From JALYYC01 sp963795805 (GTDB lineage Bacteria; Chloroflexota; Dormibacteria; CF-121), in contig CAWCIV010000001.1 of assembly GCA_963795805.1 (NCBI GenBank), positions 1,097,517 through 1,161,516 of the forward strand: DNA of 64,000 nucleotides, in the 5' to 3' direction. The notes under the pieces were generated by a model. That model did no database searches and had not been told where the DNA came from. It saw nothing but the letters and a program-made list of their open reading frames with translations. Positions within the stretch are counted from its first letter, which is position 1. Every line of letters starts with the position of its first letter. This document shows, piece after piece, positions 58,066 through 64,000 of the stretch. A program made the position numbers and the translations under genes.

Positions 58066-58137
58066 AGCTCGGGGGATAACCGCAGCAGCTCCGGCCGACG
58101 GTATCTGTCAAAAGATTACTCGTCGGCCGTCACTCGG

Positions 58138-59055
58138 TTATGCCGGAACGCCGGTTAGGTGTTCCGATACATCCCACAGGCGAGTTGCGTCCTGGTAGCT
58201 CTCGGCATGCGGGAAAATTCGGGCCACGCCGGGAGGGCCCCGCCTTTCGCCCCAGCCAGTCGGACCATAATAAGCGCCACCTTTCGGCGTCCGGCGCGAT
58301 GGCAGCAAATAGCAGCGGCAGCGCCCCATCCGATGCCGGTTGCGCGGCAAGATTAAAGCCAAACTCGATCAGTCTCGCCAGCAGGCCGCCGCCGCCGCTG
58401 CCGATACCGTTCGGGATGATGTTGGTCCGCGCCCATCCCGGATGGGCCGCCACACAAGTCAGGTTCCATCCACCGCGGTCCGCCCGCCGCTGCAATTCGA
58501 GGCTGAACATCAGCATCGCCAGCTTGCTGCGCCGATATGCCCCCATCGGGCTGTATGACCTTTCCGACTGGAAGTCGTCGAGGCCGAGTCTGCCGCGGCG
58601 ATGGGCGAGGCTGGCGACATTGACGACCCGGCCGTGGGCCAGGGCGGTGCGAAGCCGCAGGGTGAGGGCGAAGTGGGCCAGGTAGTTGACACCGATCTGG
58701 CGCTCAAACCCATCGTCGGTACGTTCCCGTCGAGGCAGCCCCATGACCGCGCCATTGTTGACCAGGATGTCGACGACCGCGGGCTGCGCCTCCGCGAACC
58801 GGGCGACTGAGCGAAGGCTCGCGAGGTCAAGCAGGTTCAAACTGGACCAGCGCGCCGGGACACCTCGCGCCGGATGCGCGCAACCGCCTCCTTACCCTTG
58901 GCAGGATTGCGCCCAGCCAGGATCGTGGTCGCCCCCTGGCGGGCCAGCCCAAGTGCGGTCTGGTAGCCGAGGCCGCCCGTCGCCCCGGTGACGATGGCAT
59001 ACTTGCCGTCCAGCGAGGCGCGTCGGCTTGCGTCCAGCTTCGTTGTCGCACTCAT
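58138..59055 (-). CDS. Short-chain dehydrogenase/reductase (frameshifted)
   Basis: About 305 codons from ATG 59055 (MSATTKLDASRRASLDGKYAIVTGATGGLGYQTALGLARQGATTI). The cofactor motif is TGATGGLG; DILVNNGAVMG and the catalytic YRRSK preceded by a Ser in NVASLAHRRG follow, as in light-dependent protochlorophyllide-reductase/retinol-dehydrogenase-like SDRs. The C-terminus after a shift near 58262 reads GGAYYGPTGWGERRGPPGVARI, typical of that branch. Another shift lies near 58855. It uses NADP(H) on an unknown carbonyl or alcohol. Divergent from the amidohydrolase gene. Confidence 0.85.
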
Positions 59056-59169
59056 CCGATCGTCGTGCCCTTCATGCGGCGACAGTAGCACGCCATGCAG
59101 CGCCATCACGACTGTGCCGTCTCGCCAAAGCGTATTACCCTGCCAGCGGATTTAGGGAGGAGAGGGCAT

Positions 59170-60237
59170 ATGTCGATCGCGGGGACACTGCTGACCAGCG
59201 CGCTGGCTGGCATCGCATTCGTGGGCTGTGGAATGACGAGCGCCGCGCCGCCACCCTCCAGTCAGCCGAAACGGCGCGAGACCGTCGTCGCCGGCAAGCG
59301 GGTCAAGACCATCGACATCCACGCCCATTGCATCGTGCCGGCAGCGGCCGCCGTCATCGACCACCCGCTCGAGGCCCCTGGCCTGCTGATGGACGACACC
59401 AGCACCCGCATCGCCGCCATGGACGCCCAGGGCATCGATGTCGAAGCGCTCAGCATCAACCCCTACTGGTACCGCGCCGAACGCGACGCGGCGGCGGAGC
59501 TGATCCGCATCCAGAACGAGACGCTGGTCGAATTCTGTGCCGCCAACCCGGAACGATTCGTGGCCTTCGCCACCGCATCGCTGCAGTATCCCGACCTTGC
59601 CGCCGAACAGGTCGAGCATGCCGTCAAGAAGCTCGGTTTTCGCGGCGTCGGCGTGGCCGGCAGCGTCGCCGGCGAGGAACTGGCCAACCCCCGCTTCCAT
59701 CCGTTCTGGGCGAAATGCGAGGAACTTGGCGTCCTGGTCTTCATGCACCCGCTCGGCACCCGCGAACTGGAACCCAGCGGACGCCTCGGCGGCAGCGGCC
59801 TGCTGACCAACACCATCGGCAATCCGCTGGAAACCACCATTGCGCTGTCGCACCTGATCTTCGAAGGCACGCTCGACCGCTTCCCCGGCCTGAAGATCTG
59901 CGCCGCGCATGGCGGCGGCTTCCTGCCGTCCTACGCCAACCGCTCCGACGCCGTCACCCGCACCTTCCCCGACCGCGTCGGCCCGTTGCCGAAGAAGCAG
60001 CCCACGGCCTATCTGCGCGACGGCCAGTTGTTCTTCGACACGATCGTTTTCACGCCCGAGGCACTGCGCCACCTGATCGCCGAGACCGGCTCCGGCCAGA
60101 TCATGATCGGCACCGACTACCCGTTCCCCTGGACCAGCACCGAAGTGGACCTCGTGCTGAACACGCCAGGCCTGACCGACGCCGAACGCGTCGCCATCCT
60201 CGGCGGCACGGCCGCCCGTCTGATGGGAATCACCTGA
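59170..60237 (+). CDS. ACMSD-type amidohydrolase family protein
   Basis: The 355-residue product has an N-terminal hydrophobic segment SALAGIAFVGCGMTSA that could be a lipoprotein or Tat-independent signal, then the metal-binding TIDIHAHC, a Zn-type His in VFMHPLGTREL, ICAAHGGGFLPSYANR and the catalytic Asp in MIGTDYPFPWTSTEVD. These are marks of the amidohydrolase 2 (aminocarboxymuconate-semialdehyde decarboxylase) family; substrates are usually aromatic or carboxylated. ATG 59170 follows GGGAGGAGAGGG. The frame is intact, a rare case in this part. It precedes an MFS transporter by 92 bases, suggesting uptake and conversion of one compound. Confidence 0.88.
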   Translation: MSIAGTLLTSALAGIAFVGCGMTSAAPPPSSQPKRRETVVAGKRVKTIDIHAHCIVPAAAAVIDHPLEAPGLLMDDTSTRIAAMDAQGIDVEALSINPYWYRAERDAAAELIRIQNETLVEFCAANPERFVAFATASLQYPDLAAEQVEHAVKKLGFRGVGVAGSVAGEELANPRFHPFWAKCEELGVLVFMHPLGTRELEPSGRLGGSGLLTNTIGNPLETTIALSHLIFEGTLDRFPGLKICAAHGGGFLPSYANRSDAVTRTFPDRVGPLPKKQPTAYLRDGQLFFDTIVFTPEALRHLIAETGSGQIMIGTDYPFPWTSTEVDLVLNTPGLTDAERVAILGGTAARLMGIT

Positions 60238-60329
60238 ACCAGGCTACAGGGTTCGCAGTCCGGCTTTACGCGCGGCAGCGAAGCGCATAGCGTCGACCGA
60301 TCGGCGGCAACAGCCGAAGGGAGGAAGCC

Positions 60330-61759
60330 ATGGCGCAGATCATCGAGGCGTCCGTGATGCGCAAAGTCGCCTGGCGGCTGCTGCCGTTCGTCGGCCTGGG
60401 ATACTTCTTCAACGCCCTCGACCGCTCCAACGTGGCGGTCGCGGCGCTGACCATGAACAAAAGCCTCGGCTTTACCGCGGCAGAATACGGCCTGGGCGCC
60501 GGAGCGTTCTTCTGGAGTTACGTGCTGTTCCAGGTCCCCAGCAACGTGATGCTGACGAGGCTGGGCGCCCGCCGCTGGCTGTCCGTCATCATGCTGGCCT
60601 GGGGCCTGTGCTCCGGCGCCACCGCACTGGTTACCGGCGTCACCAGTTTTGTCGTGGTGCGCTTCCTGCTCGGCATCGCCGAGGCCGGTTACTTCGCCGG
60701 CGTGACCTATTTCATGACCTGCTGGTTCCCGGGCCGGTTCCGCGGCCGGGCGATGGGCGTGTTCTTCGCCTTCTCCGCTATCGCCGTGTCACTCGGCGCC
60801 CCGATGTCCGGAACCATCATCAGTCTGCACGGCTGGCTCGGTCTGCAGGGCTGGCAGTGGATCTTCCTGATCGAGGCCGCCCCCTCGGTCCTGCTCGCTC
60901 TGTTTGGTCCGTTCATCCTTTGTGATCGCCCGACCGCGGCGAAGTGGCTGACCGACCGAAGAAGCCGACTGGCTCGACGACGTGCTGCGGCGCGAGCAGC
61001 AGCAAAACGAGGGGCACGTCATCCCGATCATGCAGGCACTGCGCAGCCGTCGGCTGGTGCTGATCTCGCTGGCCTACCTGGGCAACGGCTTCGGTGTCTA
61101 TGGCACGGTGTTCTTCGTTCCCGCTCATCATCAAGGACCTCGGCTTCAGCAACCTCACCACAAGCTGGCTCGCTGCGCTGCCCGCAGCGCTCGGCGTCGT
61201 CGGAATGATCCTGTTCTCCCGCAGCTCCGACCGGATGGGCGAGCGCACATGGCATGTGGTCGTCGCCATGGGTCTGGGCGCCGCCGGCCTGCTGCTGACC
61301 GGCATGACCATCGGCAGCGCGCCGCTGGAACTGATCGGCCTGTGCATCGCGGGCTTTGGCATCGGCGCCGATCTGCCGATCTTCTGGACGCTTCCCACCG
61401 CCTATCTCGGTGCCGCGACAGCGGCCGCGGGGATCGCCGTGATCAACTCCTTCGGCAACCTTTCGGGCTACGCCGCGCCGCAACTGGTGGGCCTTTTGCG
61501 CGATCGCACCGGCAACTACGGCGCCGCCATGCTGACCTGCGCGGCGATCATGGTGGTCTCGGCCGCGCTGATCCGCCTGGCGGCCGTCCGGGTGCCCAGC
61601 GTTCCGCTGCGCGGTCAGCGCAAGCCGGACGCAGCAAATGTCCGCCCCCGAACCGGTGCGTGGACAATGTCTGTGCGGCGCTGTCCAGCTGCAGATCGAC
61701 TTCCCGGCGCGATGGGCGTGGCAACCGACCAGCCTCTCCCCGGTGCGGCCGCGCCATGA
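60330..61759 (+). CDS. MFS transporter, anion:cation symporter type (frameshifted)
   Basis: About 440-475 residues with 12 predicted helices. RLLPFVGLGYFFNALDRSNVAVAAL, FFWSYVLFQVPSNVMLTRLGARRWL, RFLLGIAEAGYFAGVTYFMTCWFPGRFRGRAMG match the phthalate/tartrate/glucarate permease branch. The second half reads IIKDLGFSNLTTSWLAALPAALGVVGMILFSRSSDRMGERTWH and AGIAVINSFGNLSGYAAPQLVGLLRDRTG. Shifts lie near 60960 and 61123. The last 50 residues after LIRLAAVRVPSVPLRG are not family-like and overlap the GFA fragment in another frame, so the natural end is probably near 61620. Confidence 0.87.
61638..61720 (+). pseudogene. 5' fragment of a GFA family (formaldehyde-activating enzyme-like) gene
   Basis: The frame from ATG 61638 begins MSAPEPVRGQCLCGAVQLQI, with the CxC zinc motif of the GFA family, and DFPARWAW, then turns to unrelated sequence and the hicA promoter. 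Only about 28 codons are recognisable of a normal 120-150-residue protein, so the gene was truncated, probably when hicAB came in. Confidence 0.6.
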
Positions 61760-61838
61760 AAGCCATGCACGCTGTCGGCGCCTGCCCGACTCGCGATACA
61801 CACTGTTTACACATCGGCTCTTATGTGTATATTTCCTG

Positions 61839-62026
61839 ATGAACAGTCGAGAGATCATCCGGGCACTCGAGAAGGCGGGGTGGGCTCAGGTCGCGACGAA
61901 GGGTGATCACTGGCAGTTCAAGCACCCCACGCGTCCGGGCCGCGTGACGGTGCCACACCCGAAGCGCGACCTGCCGGTCGGCACGCTGCGCAGCATCGAA
62001 AACAGTCCGGCGTGAAACTGAGGTGA
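61839..62026 (+). CDS. hicA: HicA-type mRNA interferase toxin (3' frameshift)
   Basis: MNSREIIRALEKAGWAQVATKGDHWQFKHPTRPGRVTVPHPKRDLPVGTLRSI is a complete HicA, with the double-stranded-RNA-binding fold and catalytic His in WQFKHP. The frame as written stops at SIENSPA; restoring one A in the GAAAAC run gives SIEKQSGVKLR and TGA 62024-62026, the usual HicA C-terminus. Toxin cleaves mRNA in the absence of HicB. The hicB start follows 6 bases after, with GAGGTGA as its ribosome site. Confidence 0.86.
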
Positions 62027-62032
62027 ATCCCG

Positions 62033-62440
62033 ATGGCCGCCTATATCGCACTGCTGCGCAAGGACGCCGATAGCGACTTCGGTGTCGATTACCCGGACTT
62101 CCCCGGATGCGTAACCGCCGGCAGGACCTTGGAGCAGGCTCGTCTGATGGCCGCCGAGGCTTTGGCACTGCACGTCGAAGGTATGAAGGAGGACGGACAA
62201 CCAATCCCTGCGCCCGCAACATTGGATGCGATCATGGCGAACCCTGAAAATCGTGATGCGGTAGCATTCCTTGTCGAAATTCGAGCGCAACCAACCCGCT
62301 CGGTTCGAATCAACGTCATGCTGCCCGAGGATCTGGTGGCAGCGATCGATCGCGTCGCGACGAACCGATCACGGTTCCTTACTGACGCTGCCATAGCTAC
62401 ACTCAAAGCACGCGCAACGAACGAACGGCCGACCAATTGA
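62033..62440 (+). CDS. hicB: HicB-type antitoxin
   Basis: The 135-residue protein begins AAYIALLRKDADSDFGVDYPDFPGCVTAGRTLEQARLMAAEALALHVEGM, the partial RNase-H-like HicB domain, and ends with a ribbon-helix-helix DNA-binding part (SVRINVMLPEDLVAAIDRVATNRSRFLTDAAIATL), the form of HicB that represses its own operon. The frame is intact. It follows hicA directly (toxin-first order, as usual for hicAB). Confidence 0.92.
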   Translation: MAAYIALLRKDADSDFGVDYPDFPGCVTAGRTLEQARLMAAEALALHVEGMKEDGQPIPAPATLDAIMANPENRDAVAFLVEIRAQPTRSVRINVMLPEDLVAAIDRVATNRSRFLTDAAIATLKARATNERPTN

Positions 62441-62554
62441 TCCTCATGTCCACTGCCCGCACCAGACAATGATTACGACCACCAGGTGACACCACGGATC
62501 GCAGGACACTGTCGCTGCGCCGTCGCGATAATCCGGAAATCTATGGGGGAAACC

Positions 62555-63773
62555 ATGAGATCCAGCACCGACCGCATCCTGACCAGCCACGCCGGCAGCC
62601 TGCCGCGGCCGGACTCGCTGATCGAGGCCAACCGCGTCCGAATGGCCGGCACCGGGGCTGAAGAAGCCGCATTCCAGGCGCAACTGCGCCAGGCGGTCAG
62701 CGACGTGGTCGGCCGTCAGAAAGACCTGGGCATCGACCTTCCCGGCGACGGCGAATACGGCAAGTCGATGGGCAGCCGCGTCAACTATGGCGCGTGGTGG
62801 AGCTACTCGTTCCAGCGTCTGGGCGGCCTCGAAATGTCCGGCCCCGGCCTGTACGACATGCCTGTCCAGCGGTCCGCGCCCGGCCACGTCGTGCTCACCA
62901 GCTTCGGCGACCGTCGCGACCGGACGCGGTTTCGCGCTGCCTACAACGACCCCGAATTCCGGGATCACCACCGGCCCGCGCGCGCCGAACAGCCCGGTGT
63001 GCGTCGGGCCACTGACCTACACCGGCCACGCCGCCATCAAGGCCGACATCGACAACTTCAAAGCCGCCCTCGCCGCGCATGGAATTGCCGAGGGCTTCAT
63101 GACCTCGGTCGCGCCCGGCAGCGCGTCGCGCATCGGCAACGCCTATTACAAGACCGAAGATGACTTCCTGTTCGCCTGCGCCGATGCCATGCGCGAGGAA
63201 TACAAGGCGATCGTCGACGCCGGCCTGATCCTGCAGTTCGACGATCCGTCGATCGCGGAGAACTGGGACCAGATCAATCCGGAGCCCACAGTCGAGGAAT
63301 ACAGAGCCTTCTCGATGCGGCGCGTCGAGGCATTGAATTACGCCATCAAGGGGCTGCCGCAGGATCGCATCCGCTTCCATCTGTGCTGGGGAAGCTGGCA
63401 TGGTCCGCACACCACCGACATCCCGATGCGCGACATCGTCGACGTGATGCTGGCGATCAACTGCCAGGCCTACTCGTTTGAGGCAGGAAACGTCCGCCAT
63501 GAGCATGAGTGGAAGGTCTGGCAGGACGTGAAACTGCCGGAAGGCAAGCTGATCCTGCCGGGCGTCGTCAGCCACGCGACCAACGTCGTCGAGCATCCCG
63601 ATCTGGTCGCCGAACGGATCGTCCGTTTCGCCAATGTGGTGGGACGGGAGAACGTCATCGCGGCCACCGATTGCGGACTGGGCGGCCGCGTTCATCCGGA
63701 TATCGCCTGGGCGAAGCTTGCCGCCCTGGCCCAGGGCGCGGAACTGGCGAGCCGGCAGCTTTGGGGGCGATAA
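62555..63773 (+). CDS. Cobalamin-independent methionine synthase-like protein (MetE C-terminal type, one frameshift)
   Basis: About 405 codons from ATG 62555 (MRSSTDRILTSHAGSLPRPDSLIEANRVRM). The N-terminus SHAGSLPRP and QKDLGIDLPGDGEYGK, plus VCVGPLTYTGHAAIKADIDNFKAAL and the zinc residues in RIRFHLCWGSWHGPH and IAATDCGLGGRVHPDIAWAKLAAL, belong to the family of short proteins resembling the catalytic half of MetE. Their substrates are often not homocysteine; some act in degradation or methyl transfer from other donors. One shift near 62945. No metabolic partners adjoin it. ATG 62543 is an alternative start. Confidence 0.86.
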
Positions 63774-63938
63774 GAGGAACCGGCGTGCGCGGGGCTGGTT
63801 GCGGAGCCCAGCCGGCTGGCTCAGCGGCGATTTGTGGTGTCGCCAATACCCATGATCACTGAACCGCAGCTCTGGCGCAGACTCATGTGTCGTTGCTGTC
63901 CGCAGGGGGAGCAACCTGGCGGTCCCGCCTCGTTCCAC

Positions 63939-63974
63939 GAGATTGCTTCGTCGCTGCGCTTCTCGCAGTGACAG
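63939..63974. repeat. Putative interspersed repeat motif near the window end
   Basis: GAGATTGCTTCGTCGC followed by TGCGCTTCTCGCAGTGACAG resembles a short dispersed repeat I have met in several bacterial genomes, in which a GATTGCTTCG-type block precedes a CTCGCAATGACA-type block. It lies in the 227-base tail after the MetE-like gene, which has no coding frame. Only one copy is visible here, so the call is tentative. Confidence 0.3.
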
Positions 63975-64000
63975 AGGGGGACGTGTCGCCCTAGTCCGAA

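Larger units (their letters stand above)
57708..58137. other. Intergenic region upstream of dnaB with CtrA- and DnaA-type motifs
   Basis: A 430-base gap without genes. It contains TGTGGATAG (57765-57773, one mismatch from the reverse DnaA box), an exact CtrA-type site (57910-57924), an A/T-rich stretch (57905-57980), an exact DnaA box TTATCCACA (58057-58065) and a weaker one on the other strand about 58071-58079. Function as promoter of dnaB is certain in a general sense; any origin role is speculative. Confidence 0.6.

Overview
The window reads as two pieces of unlike origin joined by about 1 kb of unassignable sequence. The left part (1 to about 16.0 kb) has few frame breaks and carries genes of a type common in Chloroflexota and Actinobacteriota: an oligopeptide ABC transporter without ATPases, a DUF4328 membrane protein, a very large cyclase/AAA-ATPase regulator, DUF899, acetamidase, P1 and M55 peptidases, and an AhpD-like protein with an in-frame TGA. 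The right part (about 17.0 to 64 kb) looks like an Acetobacteraceae-type alphaproteobacterium: gph-glmU-glmS, alaS, dnaB-alr-mlaE, mmcB, SPINDLY-type glycosyltransferase, hicAB, ccdAB, and exact TTAA-N7-TTAA (CtrA-type) sites in intergenic DNA. The taxonomic names are judgement from protein style and gene order, not from a search.

Layout, left part. A truncated secreted binding protein (1-393), a DUF4328 membrane protein, a minus-strand dppC-oppA-dppB operon (4856-1245), a divergent 1205-residue adenylate cyclase/AAA/substrate-binding-protein fusion (4912-8529) followed by the first codons of a lost paralogue, then small-molecule and detoxification genes (nitroreductase, DUF899, tandem VOC proteins, acetamidase), a candidate AhpD-like selenoprotein (11910-12497), an M55 aminopeptidase, an amino-acid permease and a P1 aminopeptidase. 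Peptide uptake, peptide cleavage and amino-acid transport dominate.

Layout, right part. A truncated DUF2891 gene marks its left edge, followed by an O-antigen ligase-like protein, RidA, a FemAB-like acyltransferase, a hybrid histidine kinase, gph, glmU-glmS (UDP-GlcNAc supply) and a hydroxyisobutyrate-dehydrogenase-like enzyme. The centrepiece is 29.7-40.1 kb: a roughly 1,810-residue Ser/Thr/Ala/Leu octapeptide-repeat protein, a TPR/GT41 O-GlcNAc-transferase-like enzyme, and a single protein joining TPRs, a glycosyltransferase-like domain and an FkbM methyltransferase. Next come a GTGA-coupled cupin/LLM-monooxygenase/ModA-like cassette, a tightly coupled minus-strand operon (acyl-CoA dehydrogenase, tag, M20 amidohydrolase, nitronate monooxygenase, phhB, mmcB), a ccdAB toxin-antitoxin pair, alaS, a second LLM monooxygenase, the dnaB-alr-mlaE operon with a CtrA/DnaA-box-rich upstream region, SDR, amidohydrolase, MFS, hicAB and a MetE-like protein.

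Quality. Nearly every gene in the right part, including essential ones (dnaB, alaS, glmS, glmU, alr), is broken by one or several single-base shifts, whereas the left part shows only two. I therefore treat most broken genes as intact genes read through indel errors and give the full span of each; the exact shift points are approximate.
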